Below, one piece after another: positions 33,057-42,552 of a stretch of 64,000 nt of DNA; the first letter of the stretch is position 1, and every line of letters begins with the position of its first letter. A model generated the notes under the pieces. That model was given only the letters and a program-made list of their open reading frames with translations. It had not been told where the DNA came from and did no database searches. The DNA is from Symbiodinium kawagutii (lineage: Eukaryota; Sar; Dinophyceae; Suessiales; Symbiodiniaceae): contig VSDK01015564.1 in the NCBI GenBank assembly GCA_009767595.1, positions 268,978-332,977 on the forward strand. The letters are read 5' to 3'. The translations under genes and the position numbers were made by a program.

Positions 33057-34019
33057 CGCGCCCCCTGCTGGCTCACGTAGCGAAAGTGTTGTTCGGCTTT
33101 TTGAAGAAAAGGGCGGGCGGCTGTGGGCAAAGTCATTGAAACCAATGACTGCAAAGCCGTGTCCAAATACAGCCTCGCAGTGGCAATGTGCTGCCACCTT
33201 CCCTTTGTGACTAGAGAGTCCAGGGTGGCCCCTCGACGGTAGGCGGAACTTGCCCCGCCTCTGCGCAGGCTGTAAGGGAAGAAATGCAGGTCATTGAGCC
33301 TGAGGCTGGCCACCAGATCATGCCAGTAGCGCATGAAGGTTTGGCGACTGTGGGGCCAAAGCAAATCATTTGGTTGCTTCCCCTTCAGTAGGGCTCGCAA
33401 CGCTTGCATTGTAATTTGCTCTTCCACTTCAACACGCTCCAAAGGGAGCAACATACGCTTGGCGCCTTTGGAAGGGGCCATATAAATCACTCCCTGTACG
33501 GTGAAGAATGACATCCTGCACCCGCAAAGTNNNNNNNNNNGGGCGAAGGAAGGGGGTGAAGCCAACCACTAAAAGCCAGCCCAGTTCAAATTGCTTCCAC
33601 AAGAAAGCTTGGCCAGAAAAACTGAAGAGCAACTCGGGAGTGAGAGGTGTTGCTCGTTGTGGAACCTCCAGCTGGTTCCAGACTTTGACCAGTTTCCAGC
33701 TCCACGGCAGGTGGTGTTTTGTCTCTGGCCGATAGAACTGAATGGCTGCTAACGTGTAGTTGGCTGCACTTTTAGGCTCGCCTTCCTCCCAAAGGTGCTC
33801 CACATACTCAGCCACCATATCATCAAAGACTGGCAGCGGTGGCATACCAAAGGAACGCTCCAAGGTGTGAAACTGCAGACAAGATGTGAAACAGTTACCA
33901 TACCGGTCCTCTGTTTTGTGGCTGATGACATTCTTTTTCAAACTTCCCAGGGCTTTTCGGGCATTGGCTCTTTCGGTTTTGCAAGCTCCCGCAGGTATGA
34001 CCTTGAGTTTACTGGGCAT
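33041..34019 (-). pseudogene. Tyrosine recombinase (DIRS type)
   Basis: Starts at an ATG 11 bases upstream of the pol stop, the overlapping stop/start arrangement that favours reinitiation. The N-terminal core-binding part is helical (residues about 20-130). GFTPFLR leads into the assembly gap, where the catalytic Arg and Gly-Glu of box I are expected; LRVQDVILHRTG follows the gap. A one-base surplus near 33,487 then shifts the register, which continues as VIYMAPSKGAKR. Box II is present as PYSLRRGGASSAYRRG, then GRWQHIATARLYLDTAL with the presumed catalytic Tyr. It would catalyse circle integration at the B1/A2 junction. The frame ends just inside B1. Broken as assembled, but the damage is limited to one base plus the gap. 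Confidence 0.85.
33531..33540. other. Assembly gap (10 N)
   Basis: Ten unknown bases inside the tyrosine recombinase, at the expected catalytic box I. The true gap length is unknown. Confidence 1.
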
Positions 34020-35640
34020 ACTTCCTGGAAGGGGCATCTGCCGGATTGAGTTCTGACTCAATCCAGGCGAGCAAAGGATGCACGCCGCCGGCCACTTGGA
34101 GAGCTGCATACCGTTTGAGGAGCCGATTTATTGCCCTGCTGCTTGAGCGTCCTTTGACACTCACTGCTAATGCCACTTGGGAGTCGCTGAGGCGCAAGGA
34201 GCGGCAGTCGCCATAATGCTCGCGGCGTAGTCGCCATTCGAGGGTATGTATTATGGTCCTGAGCTCAAGTAAGTTGATGTGTTCTGGTCTGGAAAACCTG
34301 TAGGCATGGGCTGTTTGCCAATGCCACTTTCCTGGGCACACTGTTGCCCTGGGCCAGGCATCTGCCCGGTACAACGATCCAATGTCCAGACGCACATCGG
34401 AGCCTCTGTACTCCTGACGGCGAATATACGCCATCACAAGTTGCACCGCCAGCTTCTTCTCTTCTTCTGCCACATCAGTGCGAAGTGCAGCTGTGGCTTT
34501 TGTCTCAGAATCCAGTCCCCAAAAGAGGCTCTGGACATCATCATCACTTTGGTCATCGCCACCTGTGTTGACATTCTTTACCGGTAGGAACAAAGCTTCT
34601 CCTTCAGAGACAGCTCCTTCAAGTTCAGCCTCTTTGGGCTCTTTTGGCCGAGGTCCTTGCGACTCGAGGGACAGCTCCACAATGGCCTGGACCCCTTTGC
34701 GCTGCTTCAGCTTCATGGAGGCCAGAGCGTGGTCCAGAAGACACGCCACTGAGTTTGTGTGGAATGCGTTTCCAATGGCAGCACATCGCTTGTCTTCCGC
34801 TGCAATCCTCTCTTCCTCGGTAGCAGGATTCTTCTTCCAAAGCTTCTTCGTATGGCCTCTTTTGAAGCCCATCAAAACCTCCCTTTCATCAGCGCACAAG
34901 GGGCGCAGGGTGAGGTTCTGGTCAAGCACCATGAATTCATCCGCATAAGTATACGGGGGATAGCGGTACTGATGCTCTTCCCACCGCAACTTGGCAGCTG
35001 GCTCTAACCCCTCCAACCCAACAGGTCGAGGAGGTGGCTTTCGTCTTGGTATAGCTCTGGTGAACGTGGGGAAGCGAGCATCCTCGTTTCTGAGGCCTTC
35101 TTCCCACTCACTCCCCACTGAGAGAAAGTGATCCAAGGGCTCAACGGGTCCTGCATAGACCACTCTGGTGAACCCCTCCTTTTCAAACATGGGCACATCT
35201 TCTTCGCGCTTCAACGATGTGGACAACCAGAACAGGCGAGGCCGTCTTGACCTCGACAGGTACTTTGCATCCACCAAGTAAGCTAAGGTGCCCATCTCTG
35301 AGTTCATCGCTTTGAGGTCAGCCTGATCGGGGACCACATTCTCCAACAAGGAGAGCAACCACATCTGCTTTTCCTCCGCTAACAGGGCAGCATCACGGAA
35401 CACCCTGGAAGCCTCAAAGAATAGGGCGCTCCTTTCGTCATCCAAATGCTGCCTCTCACTGGACAGCCTTGACAAACCTTGGCAAGGTGAACACCCTCCA
35501 ACAATGAGGCCGGTCACTCCACCAATGTCCTCAACGAAGCTTTTCAGCTTGGCCATCTTGAACTGCTTGATGTCGTCCACTATGTAGGCGTGGGGGTAGC
35601 ATCTTTTCAACAAACGGCGGCAGCTCTTGTCCTTCTCGAC
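34009..35640 (-). pseudogene. C5 cytosine DNA methyltransferase body nested in RNase H
   Basis: Open from just after the TAG at 35,641; numbering below is from the codon at 35,613. Methyltransferase: catalytic motif IV GGCSPCQGLSRL (Pro-Cys at 43-44), motif VI LLENVVPD (Glu-Asn at 91-92), motif VIII-like SRSRRPRLFWL (120-130) and motif X-like AAIGNAFHTNSVACLL (278-293). Target: 5-position of cytosine in DNA. From about residue 430 the RNase H resumes: HINLLELRTII (second acidic residue), RLSDSQVALA (Asp about 477) and ELNPADAPSR (Asp about 526), the typical DIRS end. The methyltransferase is therefore an insertion between the first and second catalytic strands of RNase H. The stop TAA overlaps the start of the recombinase ORF (ATGCCCAGTAA). 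Confidence 0.85.
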
Positions 35641-35661
35641 CTAGACCAGATGTTTAAGAGT

Positions 35662-36102
35662 TTAAGGGGAACACCTGCCTTCTTCAGACAGAGCCAAGCT
35701 AAAACCACCAATGCCCGCGAACAAGTCAATGACTAGCACCTTCTCAGTGCCATCCAAATCTGTGCGATCGGGCCAGCCTTCACGCTGTTCAACTTCTTTT
35801 CCTTCGAGAAGATCTTCAGCTTCCTTCTTGCCTTTGACGCTCAGGCGACTGGCATAGCAAATTCCTCCCCCAGTCTCGCATGCGTCACTGGCCGTGACGA
35901 TGGGGTCAATCGAGCTCTTCAGGTCGAACTGCGCCATCACCAACAGGCTTTCAACTTGAAGCATCTCATCCTTCAACTTGGGACTCACACAGATCCTCGG
36001 AGGTCCACTGGCGATGGCGGTGAAGATCTCCTCCAACATGCTGAAGAGGCACCTCCTGAACTGCAAGATGTGAACAACTTTTCCAGCATAAACCTGGAGC
36101 AC
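35662..36102 (-). pseudogene. RT thumb, RNase H first strand and methyltransferase motif I
   Basis: A 146-codon continuation of pol after the frame change at 36,103. It begins with the RT thumb (VHILQFRRCLF) and continues with IVTASDACETGGGICYA, which supplies the first catalytic Asp strand of RNase H. Then, unexpectedly, it enters the S-adenosylmethionine-binding motif I of a cytosine-5 DNA methyltransferase (VIDLFAGIGGFSLALSEEG). The frame ends at TAA (35,662-35,664). The same register reopens after a second stop, TAG (35,641-35,643), with VEKDKSCRRL, the expected motif II region. So the methyltransferase is interrupted by two in-frame stops within a short unalignable stretch, not by a frame change. 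Confidence 0.8.
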
Positions 36103-38683
36103 TTTTCTGGAGACTATTTTCCTGAGACCTCACCCATGAACCCAATCCAATCACCCACAGGGTCCGATTGGTTGTGATCCGAAGCACTCCAACCTTGCCA
36201 TCGATGAGCGCTCCCAGTCGCTCAGCCTTTTCAGCCCTTTCTAGAGCTTTTCCTGCATTAGTTGGGATGCCCCACCAGGCATATGCCCGTCGTATGAGCT
36301 CTTGCTCTGGGGCCGGCTTGTCCTTGAGGTCCTCCACCATCTTCGCATGGATCTTCTCCAGGATGCTGGTGTCATCCAGGTAGATGCTCCACCCAGCACC
36401 ATCTTCCAAATCAGGGAAGATTGCCCCCTTCTGGATCTCCGCCAACTGGGACAGCCCGGCACCACCTTGAAGGGGTGACTGCAACGCTAATCGACGATGC
36501 GCTGCCTGCATCAGCCCAACAGAGCTATGCCACCCCATGGGGAGAACGGCCAACCCTAAGTAGGTCTGGCCTTCACCTTCCAATCCCAGGTCTCTCTTTT
36601 CCACCGGCTTTGAGAGGACCATGAAGGGGCTCCAGTTTTCCGGCAAACGGAACAAGTAGAACGCTGAGTGCAAGTCCTCACCTGAGATCAGCACTTGCTC
36701 ATCTTCCTTGATGACCATGCGTTGGAACGTGGCTGCTCCTGTGAAGGTATTGGTATCACCAGGGATTTGGTGCATCGCCCAGTTGGTGGCACGCAAGTCA
36801 ATGATCAGCCGCAAGACCTCACGGCCGTCATCGAGGAACTTTCCAGCCTTGCTCACACCAAAGGCCCCGTTAAGCACCAGCTGCTCCTTCACCCTCACAC
36901 ACTGGTTCACAGGGCGGACGATGCCTCTCTCAAGCAACGCCCTGGCGAGGGGACCCCACTCATGATCGTCGCATTGAACACGAGGCTTTGGCATGATGTC
37001 CACAAAATCGGCCTTCATGAGCTTCTCGGGCCGTTGCAGCTGAAGTGCCAAGTCTGGGGGCAAGATCTTCATGATGTCCACCAACCCTCCATGATGAGGG
37101 CTCGGCAAACCAGGCAACACCTGGTCCAAGGTGAGTGCTGCTGCCTTCTCCATCACCTCGCCAGTGTAACTGATGGAGACTTTGTCTACCTCACTTTCCC
37201 AGTCAACTTCAGGGCAACGAGGCACACCACCCCTCTCCTTCTCATCAAGAAAAACTCGGATCTTGTTCCACAGCCGAGTCAAAGCTTTCTCCTGAGCTGC
37301 TGTAGCTTGGCTGCCTGGACGGGGTGGCTCATCCTTCACACGATCCCCAAACAAGAAGTTCAAGCATACGACCACCAAAGCATGCCACGTATGCCACCCT
37401 TCCATCCTCAGCGCTTTCTGGGCTCGGGACTTAGTATCTCCTCGTTCACGCCATTCACCAGGATCATCACGGACCTTGCCTCGATCAATCACCTTCCTCA
37501 ATTGCTCACGGTCATCATACCAGAGGGGCAAGGGGAACAAGTTCCTTACCCGCTCCCCTCCCTCCACCGGGGTCTGCAGGCTCCAATTGAGGTGACGTTG
37601 CAAAGGTCCATTGCTACTCCAAACCTGAAGAACAAGGTGGAACGCTGTTTGGGCCGAGGAAAGTCCAGCAATTGGCTCCTCCCTCAAGAAGGAGGCCAAC
37701 GGGCCATTGTCCAAATCCATCACATCATCCCACATGGGAGCTTTGTGAGGATCCATCAGCCTTTCTGGTGTTTCTGGCCTTTGGACTTGCCCTTTCCTTT
37801 CGGTCTCCATTTGCTCCACCATGGAGGGCGATCTCCCTTTGGAGCTTGCCCTTTCTCTCTTCCCTTTCTCACTTCCCTCTGAGGTGAGGGCTCGTGATTC
37901 TGATGATCTTCGGCGCTCCCGAGAGGTGCGAGTTCCACCTGAGGGCTCACTCCTTGCAGTGCTCCCTTCTGATCGACTTTTGTTGCTGCCTTCAGAGCGC
38001 TGGCTCGCCTCGCTCCTTCCTCTGAATCCTTCTCTCTTCGCTGGTCTTCGAAGCTGACCCGGGGACCTGGATGCGCCTCGCCTCTTGGTTTCTCGTGAGG
38101 CACCTTCTTCCAACTGCTGCTGCCGCTCTCGTGGCCTTTCCCCGAACTGGGGCTCGTGGCCTGACGCCTGGGACTCCAACTCTGACTCACGGGCCTCCTT
38201 TCCCAGGATGACGACCCGCTGCCTGCCTCCTATTTCTTGTTCGCCTTGGCCACGGCGTCCTTCAACTTCAGCTCTCGGACTTCGGCGCGAACTGCTCGCT
38301 CTCGCTCGCTGTCGTTGGAGAGCTTGGCCCCGGCCGCTGGAATCAACTCGTAATGACGAGCTAGATTCCAGTTTCCGTCTTGGATCGAAGCTTCGACCGC
38401 CTTGAAACGCTGCATGACGATGTCCAAGGCCTGGAGGTATCTGCTCGCCAACATCTCGTCCAACACGCATGCTAACGTGATGAGTTCTCGATGGGCTCGG
38501 ATGCCTATCTTCGAAGGTGGGTGAGCGCTCAGCACTATCTGGTTGAGATAGGCTCTCACCTTCAGATTCCTCCACTCTCCTGGCTCCAATCCCCTCTCGC
38601 TTTGCCCTGCGAGATACTTCTCCATCTCTTTCAGACTGATCTCTGTCAGTCGCCCGGGCTTCTTTTTGGCGACTCTCATCCAA
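35966..38683 (-). pseudogene. Pol: reverse transcriptase region (DIRS type)
   Basis: A 905-codon open frame. The first 150 codons overlap gag in another register and have no ATG at their start, so the true pol begins near 38,230 and is probably reached from gag by a -1 shift or reinitiation. Residues about 155-300 are a Ser/Arg/Glu-rich linker. RT lies at about 555-840: LIIDLRATN, the first catalytic Asp in SGEDLHSAFYLFRL (667-680), MGWHSSVGLMQ (716-726) and the catalytic box IYLDDTSIL (767-775). After residue about 855 the frame becomes nonsense. The thumb sequence VVHILQFRRCLFSMLEE continues in the +1 register from a run of four A (plus-strand T, 36,103-36,106), so one base has been gained there or the shift is programmed. 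Confidence 0.85.
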
Positions 38684-39588
38684 TCCCCTCCCCGGGCTGA
38701 GGATGAGCGGAAAACCGAGTCACCACTGCTATCTCGAGAGCTCTTGCTGCTGTGCCCTGAGCTCGACTTGTCACGGCGACGGTCCCTTCCTCTTTTTCTC
38801 TTCTTGGACCTTCCACGCTCAGGGCTCTTGCTCCTTTCGGCCTTGGTCCTCTTCTTTTCAGCTCGTCGCCTTTCTTCTTGGCGCTCCAACTTCTCCTCCA
38901 ACGATCCCTTTCTATGGCGACTTCGGGACCTCTTTTCCTTCTGCCGGGTGGCATCCACAGGATCCCCACCTTCAGCAGCAGGCAAGGCCGCAGCTTGGGC
39001 AGCCAGAGCTGCATCAGCCCCAGTTCCAATGGGCTGCGCGGGGTTGGCCTCTCTGGCCTTCTTAGCTCTGGCCGTGGCATCCAAAGCTTCTTGGCCCGCT
39101 GCAAGGCCCTCACGCCCCATGTAGCCTCCCGTTTCCACCATTGTCTGGGGAGTCAGCATACGCCACTTATCCACATGGATAAGTTCTCTTTTGTCGGCTC
39201 TTGGCAACCGAACCTTGCAGTCACGAGAAGCTCCATCACACAAATGGAAAAGGGCTCCATGGGGGATCTGGTGCTCGCAGTAGTACTGGTAGTACCCGTC
39301 ACTCGCCCCAACGTGAAGGGCAGCGAACAACCCTTTTCCATTGTCCTCCCAGCTGCTGAGTCGGAGGATGGCCTTGCCCTGCTCTCTTTTTCGAGAGTCA
39401 TAGCACTGGTACTCGATGAGTCGCCCAGTCTCGAACAATTCCTGAGCAATCTCGAGAGATCTGCCCCTAGGATTTTGACTGGCCACCATCCAGTTGGTGT
39501 CTGACAAAGGCCTTCCCAACCTAAGACTCTGGCCAATCTCTTCATCACCAAGCCCAAGGTGCCTCCCGTACTCCCGCAGCCGGTGCAT
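38230..39588 (-). CDS. Gag-like protein of DIRS-type element
   Basis: An intact 452-codon ORF, the first in the element, starting at a genuine ATG about 240 bases after A1. The N-terminal 160 residues are globular and contain a Cys/His-containing stretch (residues 75-130: YQYYCEHQIPHGALFHLCDG). Residues 165-310 are Ala-rich, then strongly basic Lys/Arg/Ser (RSKSPERGRSKKRKRGRDRR), suggesting nucleic-acid binding. The C-terminal 130 residues are predicted helical (LDEMLASRYLQALDIVMQRF), similar in style to gag-like ORFs of dinoflagellate retroelements. No canonical CCHC zinc knuckle is seen. The stop TAG overlaps the following pol frame, which is in the -1 register. Assignment as gag rests on position and composition. 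Confidence 0.7.
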   Translation of the reverse strand: MHRLREYGRHLGLGDEEIGQSLRLGRPLSDTNWMVASQNPRGRSLEIAQELFETGRLIEYQCYDSRKREQGKAILRLSSWEDNGKGLFAALHVGASDGYYQYYCEHQIPHGALFHLCDGASRDCKVRLPRADKRELIHVDKWRMLTPQTMVETGGYMGREGLAAGQEALDATARAKKAREANPAQPIGTGADAALAAQAAALPAAEGGDPVDATRQKEKRSRSRHRKGSLEEKLERQEERRRAEKKRTKAERSKSPERGRSKKRKRGRDRRRDKSSSGHSSKSSRDSSGDSVFRSSSARGGDWMRVAKKKPGRLTEISLKEMEKYLAGQSERGLEPGEWRNLKVRAYLNQIVLSAHPPSKIGIRAHRELITLACVLDEMLASRYLQALDIVMQRFKAVEASIQDGNWNLARHYELIPAAGAKLSNDSERERAVRAEVRELKLKDAVAKANKK

Positions 39589-39826
39589 CTCTCAAAGATG
39601 GCCAAGGCACCACAAGTGCCTTATCTAAGCCACCCCACAAGGATGGCGCCCACCCACAAGATGGGCTAGGCGGGGACCGAGGGCACCCGGCAACAGACAC
39701 CACTGGAGGTGCCTAACGTTTTGCCACTCCCTCAAAGGGCTGTGGCTTCACCTAACCCACAGGGTCTAGGTCCTTACCAACCTAACACCAGGCAACCCCG
39801 AAGGGTCTGCCTGGCAACCGCTGTGA

Positions 39827-39888
39827 GCCGAGACTTTGCGGTACCCCCCAGCTCATGATGCATAAACCTCGGGTCCGAGAACTCCATG
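39827..39888 (-). repeat. Split direct repeat A1 (5' end of element)
   Basis: 62 bp identical to A2 (32810-32871) except one base (G for C at 39857). In element orientation it begins CATGGAGTTCTCGGACCCG. Confidence 0.9.
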
Positions 39889-40195
39889 ATTACTTGTTAT
39901 TGATTTCGTAATTAGGGATCATTTGTACCCATCAGCAACTATACCCTGATAGCCTGGTGAACATCGCCCGAATGACCAATCTATAGTTTGGAATGTTCAT
40001 CTACCCATTTGTTGGTTTGTATTGACCCATAACCAGATTCAACAATGTATATATATATATATCCTACTATTGTTGGTCATTATCCCCTGAGAATCCCCTG
40101 TAGCATTACCTATCATCAATCACAAGGTCTTGCTTCATATTGATTTAGCTCGCCATATATCCTTATCAACCCCTATAAGCTAGGTGAACTAACCC
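39889..40195. other. Non-coding right flank of the retroelement
   Basis: Contains a short (TA)n run at 40,048-40,064 and the words ACCCATAACC and CCTACTATTGTTGGTCATTA also seen next to family C/A elements. No gene. Confidence 0.45.
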
Positions 40196-40198
40196 TGT

Positions 40199-40302
40199 TG
40201 TGGTTTTTCAAAATAGGGAACCCCAAAAAAGGTTGGTTGATTACTAAAAATGACTGATACTGACTGATAACTCAGGGTACCCGTATGACTTGAGAAACAC
40301 CC
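40199..40302. repeat. TIR element family A
   Basis: Ends TGTGGTTTTTCAAAATAGGG and GTATGACTTGAGAAACACCC are inverted. Confidence 0.7.
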
Positions 40303-40379
40303 AAATGTGTTTATCCCCTTATTAACCCTTATAGACCACATTTACCCGCTAAAACCAATGAAATCCGCTTCATCCGAGG

Positions 40380-40800
40380 TTAACATTACCCTTGTGTGTA
40401 CTAAGCTATTATCAATTATCATTAGCCACTATTCATCATTGTTAATCATCATCGACCACTTAACCATTCTTATCCACGGTTAAGCAATCATTAGTCATAA
40501 GCTATATACTGTTAATTATTATTAACATTAACCACCACTGACCATAATCATTAACCATATAACCACTATTAACAATCATTAACAATCATATCACATAACC
40601 ATGATCAACCATATGACCATTTCCATTCACCATATAATCTACTATTAACTACAGTACTATCAATTCTCAACCACATTAGTTGATAATAACCTACTATGAT
40701 TATTAGTGATAACCTACTCTTAACCATCATTGACCATCATTAACCATCATTAACCATCATTAACCATTATCAACCACATATCAACCACATTACCATAGTA
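40380..40800. repeat. AC-rich low-complexity block
   Basis: Over 400 bp of ATTAACCATCATTAACCATC and related words. Opposite polarity to 31,110-31,640 and to 41,090-41,160. Confidence 0.7.
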
Positions 40801-40920
40801 ACCACTTCCCAGCCCCAGTTCCCAGTTCCCCCGCCTCGACCGTCGCCATGGCGGTCGCGGGGGCTCGATCTAAATGGCTGCGGTGGCGTGGCCGGTGCAG
40901 CGCGACTTCCTTAAAGGTGG
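40801..40920. other. GC-rich island at a polarity switch
   Basis: About 120 bp, C/G-rich (CTCGACCGTCGCCATGGCGG), between an AC-rich block and GT-rich sequence. No single convincing frame; possibly an exon. Confidence 0.25.
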
Positions 40921-40948
40921 AGGCAAGAGGTGATAGTGATCCAAATGG

Positions 40949-41080
40949 TTACAAGGTGTGGCCCCATAGTTATAATTTGGTTTATAAGCCATTTAACTAC
41001 ACTTGTATCTACCACAACTAGTAGTTACCCTAATTATAAGCCAACTAAGTGATCTTGAGGGCCCCACCCCCACCTTGTAA
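40949..41080. repeat. TIR element family D, best copy
   Basis: Ends GTTACAAGGTGTGGCCCC and GGGCCCCACCCCCACCTTGTAA are inverted. The middle has CAACTAGTAGTTACCC. Confidence 0.7.
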
Positions 41081-41331
41081 TATTGGTTAATACTAATGGT
41101 CAATAGTGGTAAATGATGGTTAAGTCGATGGTTAATAACTGTCAATGATGGTTCATGATGGTTCATTGGGCGTCTGTACTGACACTGCGCATTACCAAGT
41201 TTCTTGGATGCAAGCTCAATGGAACAAAATCATCATATATGAATCATATAGCTGGTATATCCCGCATTCTCCCCTCATATGGTCGGTTTTTTTAGCCTAC
41301 TATAGTTGGTCATTACCACCGTACATGGGTA

Positions 41332-41452
41332 ATTACCCTCTGGTAAACTAACACGGCAATGGAAAATTCCCTATTTTGGTAGGAAAACCATGGGAAAGCA
41401 TCAATTTGTGGTGGATTTTCCAGCCAGCCATGTTAGTTTACCAGAGGGTAAT
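41332..41452. repeat. TIR element family E beside an exon-like island
   Basis: Arms TTACCCTCTGGTAAACTAAC and GTTAGTTTACCAGAGGGTAA are exact complements over 20 bp and continue with mismatches. The element ends two bases before an AG and the open frame at 41,455. Confidence 0.75.
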
Positions 41453-41454
41453 AG

Positions 41455-41600
41455 GTACTGATGACGTTCAGAACCGTGAAGTCCAACTGCCATTCCCAAT
41501 TTGCCATGGGGACGTGCCATCCCAGCAGTTGGAGCAGGTGGCCATGGAATGCTTCATGCCAGCTATGGCTCATTGCTTGCAAGGGTTGAATGATAAGATG
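41455..41600 (+). CDS. Exon-like open frame, unknown function
   Basis: 146 bp between AG (41,453-41,454) and GTGGGT (41,601). The plus frame looks like ordinary protein: it starts TDDVQNREVQLPFP and then forms a helix-prone stretch VPSQQLEQVAMECFMPAMAH. There is no low-complexity character, unlike other islands. The preceding family E element would supply the end of the upstream intron. No domain recognised. Confidence 0.4.
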
Positions 41601-42480
41601 GTGGGTCATCCAATGGTTGAAATGATTGGTGATAATGATAAGAAAATGAAATGATAGTGATAGATGATGATAATGAATAATTAATACGATACTGATAATC
41701 GTAACGATAAAATCATGATTAATCATGGAATGACAAGATGGTGGGTCACCCCTCATCTAGATCATAATGGCTGAGCTGCCAATGATTAAAGATGGTGAAG
41801 ATGGGGGGCAGTGATTCCTAATGATGACTGATGATAAGGAATTAACGCACATTACTCCTAATGAATCCTAATGATTCATAATTAATTAATGACAATTGAT
41901 GGGTAATAACTGGTAGACTTCTGTATGAATGAAGCATCACGCGGGAATCAGAATCCATTGACCGCAAGGTTTCAGGCAACCTGGTGAACCTGTCGACGCA
42001 GAATGATTGGTAATGGCAAGAACGTATTTCATTAAACTTCATCAATCATACCACAAGTCATATCATCTGTCATGTTGGACATGAGCGATTCATCAGTTCT
42101 GGAAAATAGTAGTGATCAACATCACTAGTCATGGCTGATAATGTATAGTGAATTAAGGCATAATCATGGGGATGACAAGCGCCCACTAGAGACAATTGAT
42201 TACCCTCCCTGAAGCTATCAATAGATGTATGGCGAAAGTTGCTTTCACACCCACAAAACGCAGCACACACTTGACATACGCTGTTGAAACACTGAACCAA
42301 TTGGGTGGGCACGAAGGCTTGACCGCACCCATGCGTACATATGTGCGGATGCTGCATGCATGCAGGATGTCCGTACAGATGTATTCCAATGACTCCAGGT
42401 GACCCAAGACTCAGTAGAGCTTGCAGCTGTGGCTATGACCCGTCACATGTCAATTCAACTGAGCAGTCTTCAATGCAATC
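41601..42480. other. GT-rich then mixed sequence, no assignable gene
   Basis: 41,610-42,130 is low-complexity (TGATAATGATAAG, TTAATTAATGAC). 42,180-42,480 is GC-richer with short open frames on both strands. Confidence 0.35.
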
Positions 42481-42507
42481 CGCAACCAGCAACGAGACAA
42501 ACAACAT

Positions 42508-42552
42508 CAGCAGCAGCAGCAGCAACAACAACAACAACAGCAACAAGAAGTA
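42508..42552 (+). repeat. CAG/CAA repeat, poly-Gln in one frame
   Basis: Five CAG, five CAA, then CAGCAACAA. In one plus frame this gives about 13 Gln preceded by AVFNAIRNQQRDKQH and followed by EVDA and a stop. The mix of synonymous Gln codons hints at coding use but does not prove it. Confidence 0.6.

Larger units (their letters stand above)
32599..39888 (-). mobile_element. DIRS-like tyrosine-recombinase retroelement with C5 methyltransferase
   Basis: A 7.3-kb element read on the minus strand. In element orientation it has terminal repeat A1 (39888-39827), a leader of about 240 bases, gag-like ORF, RT, RNase H interrupted by a cytosine-5 DNA methyltransferase, tyrosine recombinase, then B1 (33056-32871), A2 (32871-32810) and B2 (32786-32599). 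The A1-ORFs-B1-A2-B2 order is the split-direct-repeat organisation of PAT/Ngaro-type DIRS elements, which integrate as a circle by recombinase and make no target-site duplication; none is seen. The B1/A2 junction reads GAATGCATGGAG. The outer edges are T-CATGGAG at A1 and GAATGC-ATATAT at B2. Coding integrity is lost: single-base frame changes near 36,103 and 33,487, stops at 35,662 and 35,641, and 10 unknown bases at 33,531-33,540. Confidence 0.9.

Noticed and set aside
32537..33139. Repeated plus-strand ORFs (103, 96, 68 and 65 codons)
   Set aside because: They are translations of the B1/B2 repeats and reflect the repeat structure only.
36695..37882. 395-codon plus-strand ORF opposite the reverse transcriptase
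   Set aside because: Antisense shadow of a GC-rich coding region; composition is Pro/Leu/His/Ser-rich and it has no domain.
38666..39504. Plus-strand ORFs of 120-208 codons opposite gag
   Set aside because: Antisense shadows of Lys/Arg/Glu-rich gag codons, giving Leu/Ser/Phe-rich strings.
40048..40064. Target-site duplication for the retroelement
   Set aside because: Flanks at 32,598 and 39,889 share no direct repeat beyond AT; DIRS-type integration is not expected to make one.
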